Shown: positions 1-7,731 of the stretch, in pieces
Layout: every line of letters starts with the position of its first letter
Position numbering within the stretch: position 1 is the stretch's first letter
The notes under the pieces: model-generated
Told to the model about the DNA's origin: nothing
Databases searched by the model: none
Seen by the model: only the letters and a program-made list of their open reading frames with translations
Source of the DNA: Clostridia bacterium
GTDB taxonomy: Bacteria; Bacillota; Clostridia; Peptostreptococcales; Anaerovoracaceae
Length of the DNA: 9,513 nt
NCBI GenBank assembly: GCA_024403005.1
Contig: JAKSSQ010000061.1
Location: forward strand, 1 to 9,513
Direction: 5' to 3'
Made by a program: the position numbers and the translations under genes

Positions 1-318
1 AAGGGTTCCAACCCTGCAGCCGAATACAACACCTTTAACGGCAGCGAAGGAAGCGTTTTAAGCTATTCTAAGACCGACGGCACCACCGTTACGTTCGACC
101 CGCTTACTTCCGAAAACTTCGCGGAATACGATTCCAAGACAGGCATCGTTACGGTCACGAAGCAGTCCCAGGCTCTCTGCGAGCTCAAGGGCGACGACGA
201 TCCGGTGCAGATTGACATCTACGTATGGCTTGAAGGCTGCGACAAGGACTGCACACTTTCCTTAATGGGTGCAACTCTTAAAAATATTTCATTGTCCTTT
301 GCGGGTTATATGAAGTAA
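1..318 (+). CDS. C-terminal part of a SipW-type exported surface protein (5' end outside the window)
   Basis: Frame 1 is open from the first base to TAA at 316-318, giving the last 105 residues of a protein whose start lies upstream. No family name is recognised. It belongs with the next three genes because it ends in the same kind of segment: V-W-L-E-G-C-D-K-D-C at residues 75-84 of the fragment, then about 20 residues finishing in a beta-like S-L-S-F-A-G-Y. The two cysteines (C80, C84 of the fragment) are three residues apart and could form a disulphide outside the cell or bind a metal; that is inference. The next gene starts only 9 bases after the stop, so the two are very probably co-transcribed. 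The signal peptide expected from the paralogues cannot be checked here. Confidence 0.8.
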   Translation, partial: KGSNPAAEYNTFNGSEGSVLSYSKTDGTTVTFDPLTSENFAEYDSKTGIVTVTKQSQALCELKGDDDPVQIDIYVWLEGCDKDCTLSLMGATLKNISLSFAGYMK

Positions 319-327
319 AATAGTATT

Positions 328-1131
328 ATGGACGATATTAAGCTTTTAAAGCGGTCGGCGATACTTGCAATTGTAACGATACTCATATTGCTGGCCTCCA
401 TAACGGCTACCACCTACGCGTGGTTTACATTTACATCATCGGCACTCGTTGAACCCATGCAGGGCTCCGTAAGCGGCGGTGGTGTTATTTTGCTTATTTC
501 CAACTCGATAGACGGGGAGTTTACCGAGTACTGCGACCTTGTTTTAAGCAATAATACGAAAAATCTCTATCCGATGACCACATCGGATTTATTGGATTTC
601 TACGTGCCTTCCGGCCAGGATTCCAACGGTTTCCCCACCGGATACACCAAGAAGACTAAGCCGGATACCTACGCGCTCCACGGCAAGGTATATCTTCTGG
701 CTTTAGGCACGCCCTGCTACGTATATTTCGACAAGAGCAAGCTGTATTTCGGCGAAAACGAGCAGGCTCTGGCAGCAATGCGCCTTGGTCTTTCCATTAA
801 GACCGAAGCAGGCCGCGAAAACTTTATCTTTAAACTGGACGATATGGGCGACACTTCCAAGGCTGAAAGCCACTGGACCATCGAAAAGCACGGCAGCGTT
901 TACGGCGGAGAATACGTAAACGACCCGGCTATCCAGATCGACCCGTTCTGCGCAGAAATTAACGGCGAAACCGTAATTCCTGCAAGAAGACGCCTCGCGA
1001 CCCTCACAAAGAACGACATCGCAGAAGTAGACTACTGGCTCTACATAGAGGGCTGCGACCCCAACTGCATAAATTCCGTACAGCGCAAGGACATTGGCAT
1101 TAAGCTGAGCTTTGCAGGAAGCTGGGAATAA
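328..1131 (+). CDS. Secreted surface protein with SipW-cognate signal peptide, paralogue 1 of the complete set
   Basis: The product has 267 residues. The N-terminus is K-L-L-K-R at 5-9, a hydrophobic helix about 11-27, then T-T-Y-A-W-F-T at 28-34. This matches the SipW-cognate class of signal peptide, and by analogy with TasA (cleaved G-T-W-A|A-F) the cut is predicted between A31 and W32. The rest is polar and beta-like, with no LPXTG sorting signal and no second membrane helix. Shared blocks with the next gene are Y-P-M-T-T-S-D-L at 81-88, A-M-R-L-G-L at 150-155 and W-L-Y-I-E-G-C-D-P-N-C at 237-247. It has three extra cysteines (C69, C130, C208) besides the C243/C247 pair. No Shine-Dalgarno is visible before the ATG (AATAGTATT), so translation probably depends on coupling to the gene ending 9 bases upstream. 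Export and cleavage are inferred from the signal; the fold and role are unknown, but a fibre or surface-layer subunit is the natural guess. Confidence 0.85.
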   Translation: MDDIKLLKRSAILAIVTILILLASITATTYAWFTFTSSALVEPMQGSVSGGGVILLISNSIDGEFTEYCDLVLSNNTKNLYPMTTSDLLDFYVPSGQDSNGFPTGYTKKTKPDTYALHGKVYLLALGTPCYVYFDKSKLYFGENEQALAAMRLGLSIKTEAGRENFIFKLDDMGDTSKAESHWTIEKHGSVYGGEYVNDPAIQIDPFCAEINGETVIPARRRLATLTKNDIAEVDYWLYIEGCDPNCINSVQRKDIGIKLSFAGSWE

Positions 1132-1176
1132 TGCATTTGGTCAGAATCCGCTAATAACAGGTCCACCGCGCACAAG

Positions 1177-1184
1177 AAAGGAGG
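1177..1184 (+). promoter_or_regulatory. Strong ribosome binding site AAAGGAGG for the 1189 gene
   Basis: AAAGGAGG lies 4 bases before the ATG at 1189 and is the best Shine-Dalgarno in the cluster. It fixes this start. The neighbouring genes at 328 and 5401 have no such site, so this surface protein may be translated most strongly. Confidence 0.8.
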
Positions 1185-1188
1185 CACT

Positions 1189-2028
1189 ATGGAACAGAAA
1201 ATCTTAAAAAGATCCATATTTTTTGCTATCGTTACCATGGTAGTTCTTCTTATTGTGCTCACGACCAGCACTTATGCGTGGTTCACATCCAACAACCTTG
1301 CATCCACCGGCAGGGTGGAAGCTGAAACCGGAAGCATGGATGTAAAGCTGCTGCTCAGCTCCAAAGGCGGCGCAGAATTTAAGGGTGGCGAAACTGCAGA
1401 CATCGTGCAGATTAACAAGATAGATGCAGAAAAGCTTATCCCGGTGTCCACAGACGACCTGGAAAACTTCGTTTATCAGGTAGGAAGCGACAAAGATACT
1501 ACCTATGTTCTTGATAAAGACGGCGAAAAATATTATTATGGACACATATATGTAAAAGCTGTCGGGGACGGACTTCCCGATGGTGCTCAGATGGCTGTAT
1601 ATCTGGACGGAAGCAAGCTGGATAAGATTGCTAATCCGGACAAGGACAGCCTGGTAAACAACGCAGCGCGGCTTGGTCTCCGGATGGAGGGCGAAAGCGG
1701 CGTGATTTTCCTGTTGAGCGATAAGGAAAACGACAAAAAAGACCAGATAAGAAACTCCTATCTGGATAAAAAGCTGCTGGAAGACGGATATGTTATCCAT
1801 TCCGACTCCAAAGGCAATGTTTCTGCAGCAAAGGACCCGGCTGTTGAACTCAAGAAGTATTCGACTGCCGCAAGCAATCCAAAGCCCATCGCAGTGCTGG
1901 ATTTCAACAAGATTTACGAGTTAAAGATCTGGCTCTACGTGGAAGGCTGCGACCCGGACTGCTCCGAAAGCATTTCTGCAGATGCATCCGACTTATACCT
2001 GTATTTCTACGGAGCGGTGGTGGAATAG
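1189..2028 (+). CDS. Secreted surface protein with SipW-cognate signal peptide, paralogue 2
   Basis: The product has 279 residues. K-I-L-K-R at 4-8 is followed by a hydrophobic helix about 9-25 and S-T-Y-A-W-F-T at 27-33; predicted SipW cleavage is A30|W31. It aligns in blocks with the previous gene: L-I-P-V-S-T-D-D-L at 83-91, a Y-V-K-A-V-G-D segment near 121-127, N-A-A-R-L-G-L at 158-164 and W-L-Y-V-E-G-C-D-P-D-C at 248-258. C254 and C258 are its only cysteines, which makes a local disulphide or metal site plausible. The middle (residues 179-240) is rich in Lys/Asp and longer than in the paralogue. No cell-wall sorting motif and no C-terminal anchor are present, so the mature protein should be released or assembled on the surface. 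The start is set by the AAAGGAGG site. The stop is one base before the next ATG, suggesting translational coupling. Exact family unrecognised. Confidence 0.87.
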   Translation: MEQKILKRSIFFAIVTMVVLLIVLTTSTYAWFTSNNLASTGRVEAETGSMDVKLLLSSKGGAEFKGGETADIVQINKIDAEKLIPVSTDDLENFVYQVGSDKDTTYVLDKDGEKYYYGHIYVKAVGDGLPDGAQMAVYLDGSKLDKIANPDKDSLVNNAARLGLRMEGESGVIFLLSDKENDKKDQIRNSYLDKKLLEDGYVIHSDSKGNVSAAKDPAVELKKYSTAASNPKPIAVLDFNKIYELKIWLYVEGCDPDCSESISADASDLYLYFYGAVVE

Positions 2029-2029
2029 T

Positions 2030-2770
2030 ATGGGAAACGCAAGCGAAAACCGCAGTTCAACTAAAAATACCGTATCCAACACCATAATGTTCCTGCTGCT
2101 TACGCTGGTAATCGTAACGGCTGTGTCCTACGCCTGGTTCTCCATTAACGACAGAACCAACCTGAACACAATGCGCATGGACATTACAACCGGCAGAACC
2201 ATGCGTATCGACGTGGATGCCCACGACGATTTCGAGCTGTACGTTAACGTGCTGCAGTTTGAGACTATCGCTGCAAGAATCCACAGAGACAGAGGCGTGG
2301 ACATTACCAGAGTTCCCATCGAACCGGTAACCACGGCAGACGGCAGAAACTTTACTTTCGAAGACGGCAAGCCTGCAAGCGCAGACAACGGTACCTATCT
2401 GGACTTTACGCTCCATTTCAGGGCCATGGGCGACATGTACGTGCACCTTACTTCGACATCAACGCCGAACACCAATAACGGCACGCGCATTTGGTCAAAC
2501 AGCAATCCCGACCTGCAGAAAGCCATGCGCATGAGCTTCGAAATGCCGGACGGCAGGATATTTACCTACGACCCGGGCGAAACGGATATAAGCGGTATTA
2601 CCGACGGCAACATGCTGTTCTTCCTGCCTAAGGATACGGACATCCCGGTGCAGGTGCGCATATGGATCGAAGGAACGGATCCGGAATGCAACAACAGGCT
2701 CAAGGGCCTGGACTACTCGGTTCAGATGAGGTTTGAAGGTTCCGACGAAAATAATAATCCTTTAACGTAA
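2030..2770 (+). CDS. Secreted surface protein with SipW-cognate signal peptide, divergent paralogue 3
   Basis: I place the start at ATG 2030 (246 residues) rather than at 1982. The upstream in-frame extension overlaps the previous gene and would put an odd W-W-containing segment before a normal signal peptide, whereas 2030 lies one base after the previous stop. The N-terminus is more polar than in the other two, then a helix of about 18-33 and S-Y-A-W-F-S at 33-38, predicted cut A35|W36. It shares P-V-T-T-A-D at 99-104, K-A-M-R-M at 164-168 and I-W-I-E-G-T-D-P-E-C at 211-220 with its paralogues. The first cysteine of the conserved pair is replaced by T216, leaving C220 as the only cysteine, so this subunit cannot make the internal C-x3-C link and might pair with another molecule. 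It is probably a minor or capping subunit of the same structure (inference). Confidence 0.83.
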   Translation: MGNASENRSSTKNTVSNTIMFLLLTLVIVTAVSYAWFSINDRTNLNTMRMDITTGRTMRIDVDAHDDFELYVNVLQFETIAARIHRDRGVDITRVPIEPVTTADGRNFTFEDGKPASADNGTYLDFTLHFRAMGDMYVHLTSTSTPNTNNGTRIWSNSNPDLQKAMRMSFEMPDGRIFTYDPGETDISGITDGNMLFFLPKDTDIPVQVRIWIEGTDPECNNRLKGLDYSVQMRFEGSDENNNPLT

Positions 2771-2815
2771 GGTTATTATAGATTTAGTTAAATTTTAAGA
2801 AATTCAGAGGGCAAA

Positions 2816-3544
2816 ATGAGTACATCAAAAGGTTCAAAAGCATTAACTGTCATTATCAGCGTAATTCTCTGGCTGGTAATTATCCTGGCAGCTTTCTTCG
2901 CTTTCACAACACTGGCAACAAGAGATGCAAACAAGGTTGCAAGCATCGCAGGCTATACTCCGCTTACAGTACAGTCGGAATCCATGGCTCCCACCTTTAA
3001 CGCAGGCGACCTTATCATTATCAGAAAGTGCGACACTTCCAAGCTGGAAGTAGGCGACATCGTCACATTCCACACGATTATCGCTAACCAGTACGCACTC
3101 AACACTCACAGAATCGAAACCATCGAAGAACAGAGCGGCGTAAGAGCTTTCGTTACAAAGGGTGATAACAACGCAATCTCCGACTCCCACGTAATTTCCG
3201 ACGGCGACATCGTCGGCCAGTACGTAGTAAGACTTGCAGGCTTCGGCAAGGTTATGAACTTCCTGTCCGGATCCGTAGGATTCTTCCTCGTAATCGTACT
3301 GCCTATGCTGCTGTTCTTTATCTACCAGGTATACCACCTGATTATGGTAAGCATCAGCCTTAAGAAGGCAATCGCTCTGGAAGCTGCAGAAGAAGCTGCT
3401 GCAATCGCACAGAAGGCAGCTGCAGCACCTGCACCCGCTCCCGCAGCAGAAGACAACCGTTCTGTAGAAGAAAAGCTGGCAGAACTGGAAAGACTCAAGG
3501 CTGAATACGAAGCAAAGCTCGCAGCAGACAAGAAGGAAGAATAA
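2816..3544 (+). CDS. sipW: SipW-like (ER-type, S26B) signal peptidase I with long cytoplasmic tail
   Basis: This membrane serine protease removes signal peptides on the outer face of the membrane. The 242 residues hold an N-terminal membrane helix (about 9-31), the nucleophile motif S-E-S-M-A-P-T with S56, N-T-H-R-I with H98 in place of the lysine of ordinary bacterial enzymes, and T-K-G-D-N-N with D117. These Ser/His/Asp positions and their spacing (42 and 19) fit the SipW/ER class, in which Ser, His and Asp are essential. A second hydrophobic segment covers about 150-178. Residues 181-242 form an unusual tail, Ala-rich, then A-P-A-P-A-P, then a charged helix (E-E-K-L-A-E-L-E-R-L-K). Bacillus SipW is about 190 residues, so the tail is extra; by topology it should be cytoplasmic. 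AGAGGG at 2806-2811 precedes the ATG. Placed directly behind three SipW-type substrates, it is very probably their dedicated peptidase. Confidence 0.93.
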   Translation: MSTSKGSKALTVIISVILWLVIILAAFFAFTTLATRDANKVASIAGYTPLTVQSESMAPTFNAGDLIIIRKCDTSKLEVGDIVTFHTIIANQYALNTHRIETIEEQSGVRAFVTKGDNNAISDSHVISDGDIVGQYVVRLAGFGKVMNFLSGSVGFFLVIVLPMLLFFIYQVYHLIMVSISLKKAIALEAAEEAAAIAQKAAAAPAPAPAAEDNRSVEEKLAELERLKAEYEAKLAADKKEE

Positions 3545-3555
3545 GAGGCTGAAGG

Positions 3556-5391
3556 ATGAGTGAATTCTTAAAATTCGCATTCGAATTTGTTTCACAGATT
3601 GTATATAACCTGGTGGAATGGATCGTCGGCATCGTTATGGGCTTCCTTAAGCTTTTCGTTTTAGGCGTGCCCGTATATGCCAATATCTTCTATTCCTATT
3701 TCAGCACCATCGGTATAGTTGGAAAGCTCTTCGCTATACTTCTGGTTCTGATTGTTATTGCAATCCCTGTGCTTATTGTTGCGATAGTAATCAGACACAT
3801 AATTATTAACGTGCGCCTTAAGGCTCAGGCAGACGACAACAAGACCCTCTATAAAGAAATCGGCCGCCTGAACAAACAGGTTCTCGAACTCATGGACGAA
3901 AAGAACATGATTCTCGGGCTCAAGACAGGCGTTAATACCCAGCAGGCAGTACAGGCTTATTCTGCAGATTCCGCTATTGAATCCACTGCAGGCGGTCTTA
4001 CAGTTGTAGGCGGCTCTGCAATCGCAGGCATTCCCGCAGCAGGTATGGCAGGCGGCGCAGCTGTACAGGCTGCAGCAGTTCCCGCAGGCGGCGGCATGGC
4101 AGATCCGCTCGCAGAAGGCGCAGGCCCCGAAAGTGCAGCTGCCATGGACATGTTCATGGGCGGCGGTTTTGCAGGCGGCGCAATGGGCGGAGGTTTTAAC
4201 CTCAACGCAAGTGCAAATCTGGGCGAAGACGCAATTTCCGCAGCTGCTACAGCTGCTGCTGTTGCATCGGCTCACGCTAAATCCAAGGCGGAAGAAGAAG
4301 AGAGAAGCGCTGCAAACCGTTTCCCCAAGCTCCACCTTGTAGACTTAAAGTACGAATCCTACGAAGAACCGGAGTTCGACGATTCCATAAGCTTAAAGGA
4401 CTTCGTAGAAGGCTACAGACTCTTTGCCTGCAGCCAGATGCACCTCTACTACACCCCTGAAATTATAAGACGTTTCGTTGCAGGCATGGCAGCAAGTAAG
4501 ATCCTCATCCTGGAAGGTATTTCCGGTACAGGTAAAACATCTCTGCCTTATTCCTTCAGCAGATACATCGACAACCCCGCAACTCTGGTTTCCGTACAGC
4601 CTTCCTTCAGAGACCGTACAGAACTCCTGGGTTACTTCAACGAATTCTCAAAGAAGTTTAACGAAACGGAATTCCTGCGTGCTCTTTACGAAGCAGGCTA
4701 CAGACAGGAGCCCAGCTTTATCGTACTGGACGAAATGAACCTTGCCCGTATCGAATACTACTTCGCAGAAATGCTTTCCATTCTGGAAATGCCCAACAAG
4801 TCCGAATGGGTAGTGGATCTGGTTCCCACCGCATGGCCCGGTGACCCAATCCACCTCGACGGCGGCAAGATTACCGTTTCCCCGAACACATGGTTCGTCG
4901 GTACAGCTAACAACGACGACTCCACATTTACCATTACGGACAAGGTTTACGACCGTGCTATGCCCATTGAGCTCAACGAGAGAGCAAACGCTTTCGAATG
5001 CGAGCTCCAGCCCAGATGCAACATTACTACGGAGCACCTGGAGCAGATGTTCGAACAGGCTAAGGCCGACCACCCCATAAGCGAAGCAACTCTCGCTAAG
5101 ATGATTAAGCTCGACCAGTACCTGCAGACCAGATTCAAGCTGGCCTTCGGTAACCGTATCATGAAGCAGATGTACGACTTTATCCCCGTATATGTTGCCT
5201 GCGGCGGTACTGAAATCGACGGTCTGGACTATATCGTTGCACGTAAGGTTTTAAAGAAGTTCGAATCTATGAACGTAGGTTTCGTTCGTGACGAAATCAA
5301 GGGCCTTATCGAATACATCGACAAGACCTTCGGCGAATCTCACATGGAAGACAGCAGAAGCTATCTGCTGCGCATTCAGAACCTGTATTAG
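3556..5391 (+). CDS. Membrane-anchored McrB-like AAA+ NTPase
   Basis: The product has 611 residues. Two hydrophobic segments (about 14-48 and 52-79) are followed by basic residues (R80, R87, K89), placing the rest in the cytoplasm. Residues 95-120 could form a short coiled coil and 129-250 are a flexible Ala/Gly-rich linker. The AAA+ module starts near 290: Walker A G-I-S-G-T-G-K-T-S at 321-329 (K327), the McrB-type block Q-P-S-F-R-D-R-T-E-L-L-G-Y at 348-360, Walker B F-I-V-L-D-E-M-N-L-A at 388-397 (D392, E393), a sensor segment G-T-A-N-N-D-D at 449-455 where McrB proteins have T-M-N-x-x-D, D-R-A at 466-468 as a candidate arginine finger, and a C-terminal L-D-Y-I-V-A-R-K-V-L-K-K at 557-568 like the McrB end. 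McrB proteins use GTP; which nucleotide this one prefers is not visible. GAGG at 3545-3548 is the ribosome site. The next gene encodes the expected McrC-side partner. The membrane anchor is unusual for McrB and points to a role at the export site. Confidence 0.88.
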   Translation: MSEFLKFAFEFVSQIVYNLVEWIVGIVMGFLKLFVLGVPVYANIFYSYFSTIGIVGKLFAILLVLIVIAIPVLIVAIVIRHIIINVRLKAQADDNKTLYKEIGRLNKQVLELMDEKNMILGLKTGVNTQQAVQAYSADSAIESTAGGLTVVGGSAIAGIPAAGMAGGAAVQAAAVPAGGGMADPLAEGAGPESAAAMDMFMGGGFAGGAMGGGFNLNASANLGEDAISAAATAAAVASAHAKSKAEEEERSAANRFPKLHLVDLKYESYEEPEFDDSISLKDFVEGYRLFACSQMHLYYTPEIIRRFVAGMAASKILILEGISGTGKTSLPYSFSRYIDNPATLVSVQPSFRDRTELLGYFNEFSKKFNETEFLRALYEAGYRQEPSFIVLDEMNLARIEYYFAEMLSILEMPNKSEWVVDLVPTAWPGDPIHLDGGKITVSPNTWFVGTANNDDSTFTITDKVYDRAMPIELNERANAFECELQPRCNITTEHLEQMFEQAKADHPISEATLAKMIKLDQYLQTRFKLAFGNRIMKQMYDFIPVYVACGGTEIDGLDYIVARKVLKKFESMNVGFVRDEIKGLIEYIDKTFGESHMEDSRSYLLRIQNLY

Positions 5392-5400
5392 TGAATTATT

Positions 5401-7731
5401 ATGGCAGACACAATTAATGAACTGTTCCAAAAATATGCTGAAAGTGTAGGACCGGCCCTCGAGGAGGACCGGTACTTTCAATATCTTTATGAAAGTCTGG
5501 ACGCTTCCGATAAGACCATTACTCAGAAGAGCCAGATTCTCCATAAGGTAGTTGACGAAGCATGGCTTTCCATAGTAGAAGAGTCTCTCGACGCTCTGAA
5601 CAACATTATCGAGCACCCGAGACGCTTTATTAAGTCTACGGAAGAACTGGTTCCCATCGATCTTGCAAAGAAGATTACAGCGGAGAGTGTACGCCATCTT
5701 TCCCAGAATACTCAGTTCATAAATCCGACCGAAGACGATACCATCCACCCCAGTAAGATCCTTAATGTTACTACAGAAGAATCTTACGATCTTTACGAAA
5801 ACAGATTCATTTACCACCTTATTCAGAGGCTGGTAACCTTTATCGATAAGAGAACAGACGTAATCTTCTGGTCCACAGGAGACGAAACAAGAAACGTTTT
5901 AAACTTCGAAACCCGCGTAGACGACGCTTACGAGCAGATCGAATACAAGGTGGAAATGAAGATTACAAACCGCCAGAGCTTCGCGGAAAACGATGCGGAC
6001 AACATGGGTGTGTTCATGCGTATCGACCGCGTAAGAAGACTGGTCTTAGGCCTTCGCACCAGCGCATTCTGCGACATTATGGCCGGCTGCGCAAAGGTTC
6101 GCAGCCCAATCCAGCGTACAAACCTTATCATGAAGGACCGCGACTACCGCAAGTGCTACGCGCTGTGGCAGTTCCTGGAAAAGTACGACGAAGTGGGCTA
6201 CACCATCGTAGAACAGGACCAGGCTTACGAAATCGACGAAGACTACCTGTTCCACCTTTATACTCAGTTTATTACAGGCTATTCCCTGTTTAAGACTCTT
6301 TCCGAAGACAAGCGCGACCTGGACAAGGTTATCGCTTTAAAGAGAAAGACAAGAAGACCTAAGTTCATAAAGAACATCCGCGAGGAAATCGTGGAAGACC
6401 GCAACATAGAAGAAGTTGAAATCCGCCGCGTATTCGTGGAGGAGGTTACTCAGGCTCAGCTGGATGCAGAAGCTGCGCTGGCTGCAGAGCAGGAGACTAC
6501 GGCTTCTCTTATGGGTCAGCTGGACGAAATGTATTCCCAGGTGGAAGCTGCAAATACCCGCGCAGAAGATGCCGAGGCTGCTCTTTCCATCGCAGATGCA
6601 ATGCGTTCAGCAGCAGAAGCTGCACAGAGAGAAGCAGAAGACAGGGCAGAGCAGGTTGCAAACGATGCGGATCTGCGCATTAAGTCCGAGCAGGAAAACT
6701 GCGCTAAGCAGATTGCTGCAGCAGACAGCGCACGCAAGGCTGCCGAATCCGAAAGGGATGAAGCCAATGGCGCCAGAAGCGCTGCAGAAGCTCTTAAGGA
6801 TGCTGCAGAAAAGAGGGCTCAGCTTGCCCAGGAAACTGCAGATGCAGCTATAGAAAAGGCAACTTCCGATATCGCTGCCGCAAGAAGACAGGCAGAAGAG
6901 ACTATCGCAGAAGCTGTAAGCGAAGCAGCTGAACAGGTTGCAGAAGCGGACCTCAAAGCTGCCGAGCAGATTGAAGAAGCAGAGCGCAAGTCTGCAGAGC
7001 AGGTAGCTGCCGCAGAAAGCAGAGCTGCTGATATAATCGCAGAAACAGAACGCAAAGCTTCCGAAGCTATTGCAGCTGCAAGGGAAAAGGCAGAAAGCAT
7101 CATAGCTGAAGCTAAGAGCATCGCGGCAAAGGGCGAAGCTGCCAAGAATGAAGCCGAGAAGGCCGTAAATCTCGCCGTAGAGGAGAGAAGAGCCGCCGAC
7201 AGGGCAAAGATGCAGGCGGAAGAAGAAAAGCGCCAGGCAGACGAAACTGCGGCTGCATCCATGGCTGCTAAGCTGGAAGCAGAAAAGCTGGCCAAGGCTG
7301 CTGACGAAGCCCGCAGAATGGAAACTGAAGCCAGAATCGCTGCAGAAAAGGCTAAGACAGATGCAGAGAGCAATGCTGCACAAGTTCTGGAATATGCAAA
7401 GAAATTAATAGAAGAAGCCAAGGCTGCCAAGGCCGACGCCGACAGGCTTTCCAAGCAGAGCATAGACGCTCTGGATTCTGCAAGAGAGCAGATGAAGGCC
7501 GCCATGGATCTGGAAGCTAAGAGCAAGGCAGAAGTTAAGGCTGCTGCAGCCCGTGCAGATGCATCGGATAAGGCAGAAAAGAAGGCATTGGCTCAGTACG
7601 AAAAGGAAAAGAGAGCAAGAATCCGCGCCCAGGAAAAGGCGAAGGAAGGCACACTGTCCAAGTATCTGGCAAGCCTGCTTTCCGGCGAATCCTCCAAGCC
7701 GTCCATTAAGGACGAGGACGAGGAAGAGTAG
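5401..7731 (+). CDS. DUF2357/McrC-like protein with a long hendecad coiled coil, no nuclease domain seen
   Basis: The product has 776 residues with no signal peptide or membrane helix, so it is cytoplasmic. Residues 1-350 are globular. They resemble DUF2357/McrC N-terminal regions by two traits: T-T-E-E-S-Y-D-L-Y-E-N-R-F at 124-136, a match to the family's E-x-x-D-T-x-E-N-R-F style motif, and later D-R-D-Y-R-K-C-Y-A-L-W-Q-F-L at 246-259. DUF2357 proteins are commonly encoded next to McrB-like NTPases, as here. In McrC the second half is a PD-(D/E)xK nuclease; I see none. Residues about 350-748 are an Ala/Glu/Lys helix with clear 11-residue periodicity at 498-574. The end is acidic (D-E-D-E-E-E). 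No Shine-Dalgarno is evident; the ATG lies 9 bases after the previous stop, so coupling is likely. Probable role: effector or scaffold moved by the NTPase. Family assignment is by motif only and moderately sure. Confidence 0.85.
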   Translation: MADTINELFQKYAESVGPALEEDRYFQYLYESLDASDKTITQKSQILHKVVDEAWLSIVEESLDALNNIIEHPRRFIKSTEELVPIDLAKKITAESVRHLSQNTQFINPTEDDTIHPSKILNVTTEESYDLYENRFIYHLIQRLVTFIDKRTDVIFWSTGDETRNVLNFETRVDDAYEQIEYKVEMKITNRQSFAENDADNMGVFMRIDRVRRLVLGLRTSAFCDIMAGCAKVRSPIQRTNLIMKDRDYRKCYALWQFLEKYDEVGYTIVEQDQAYEIDEDYLFHLYTQFITGYSLFKTLSEDKRDLDKVIALKRKTRRPKFIKNIREEIVEDRNIEEVEIRRVFVEEVTQAQLDAEAALAAEQETTASLMGQLDEMYSQVEAANTRAEDAEAALSIADAMRSAAEAAQREAEDRAEQVANDADLRIKSEQENCAKQIAAADSARKAAESERDEANGARSAAEALKDAAEKRAQLAQETADAAIEKATSDIAAARRQAEETIAEAVSEAAEQVAEADLKAAEQIEEAERKSAEQVAAAESRAADIIAETERKASEAIAAAREKAESIIAEAKSIAAKGEAAKNEAEKAVNLAVEERRAADRAKMQAEEEKRQADETAAASMAAKLEAEKLAKAADEARRMETEARIAAEKAKTDAESNAAQVLEYAKKLIEEAKAAKADADRLSKQSIDALDSAREQMKAAMDLEAKSKAEVKAAAARADASDKAEKKALAQYEKEKRARIRAQEKAKEGTLSKYLASLLSGESSKPSIKDEDEEE
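6892..7122 (+). repeat. Seven 11-residue (33-bp) hendecad repeats inside the coiled-coil gene
   Basis: Residues 498-574 divide cleanly into seven 11-residue units, for example A-A-E-Q-V-A-E-A-D-L-K, A-A-E-Q-I-E-E-A-E-R-K, S-A-E-Q-V-A-A-A-E-S-R and A-A-D-I-I-A-E-T-E-R-K, with no insertion between them. Hendecads give straighter or right-handed coiled coils than heptads, so a long rod is expected. The flanking helix is of similar composition but less regular. Confidence 0.7.

Noticed and set aside
1982..2029. Earlier ATG for the third surface protein
   Set aside because: It lies inside the preceding gene and adds 16 residues before a normal signal peptide; the ATG at 2030 follows the previous stop by one base.
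328..2770. Type IV pilins
   Set aside because: There is no prepilin G-F-x-x-x-E type site; the sequence after the hydrophobic helix (Y-A-W-F) fits the SipW class, and SipW-type peptidases are adjacent.
328..2770. Sortase-anchored wall proteins
   Set aside because: No LPXTG-like motif, no C-terminal hydrophobic tail in any of the proteins and no sortase in the window.
3661..4335. Cys/Ala-rich minus-strand frame of 224 residues
   Set aside because: Shadow of the membrane and Ala/Gly-linker part of the AAA+ gene; no ribosome site and no family resemblance.
6607..7526. Long minus-strand open frames rich in Ser/Ala/Cys
   Set aside because: They are antisense shadows of the Ala/Glu/Lys-rich coiled-coil gene, whose codon bias removes stops on the other strand.
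3556..7731. Ordinary McrBC restriction system
   Set aside because: The NTPase has a membrane anchor instead of a DNA-binding domain and the partner shows no PD-(D/E)xK nuclease; the neighbours are export genes.
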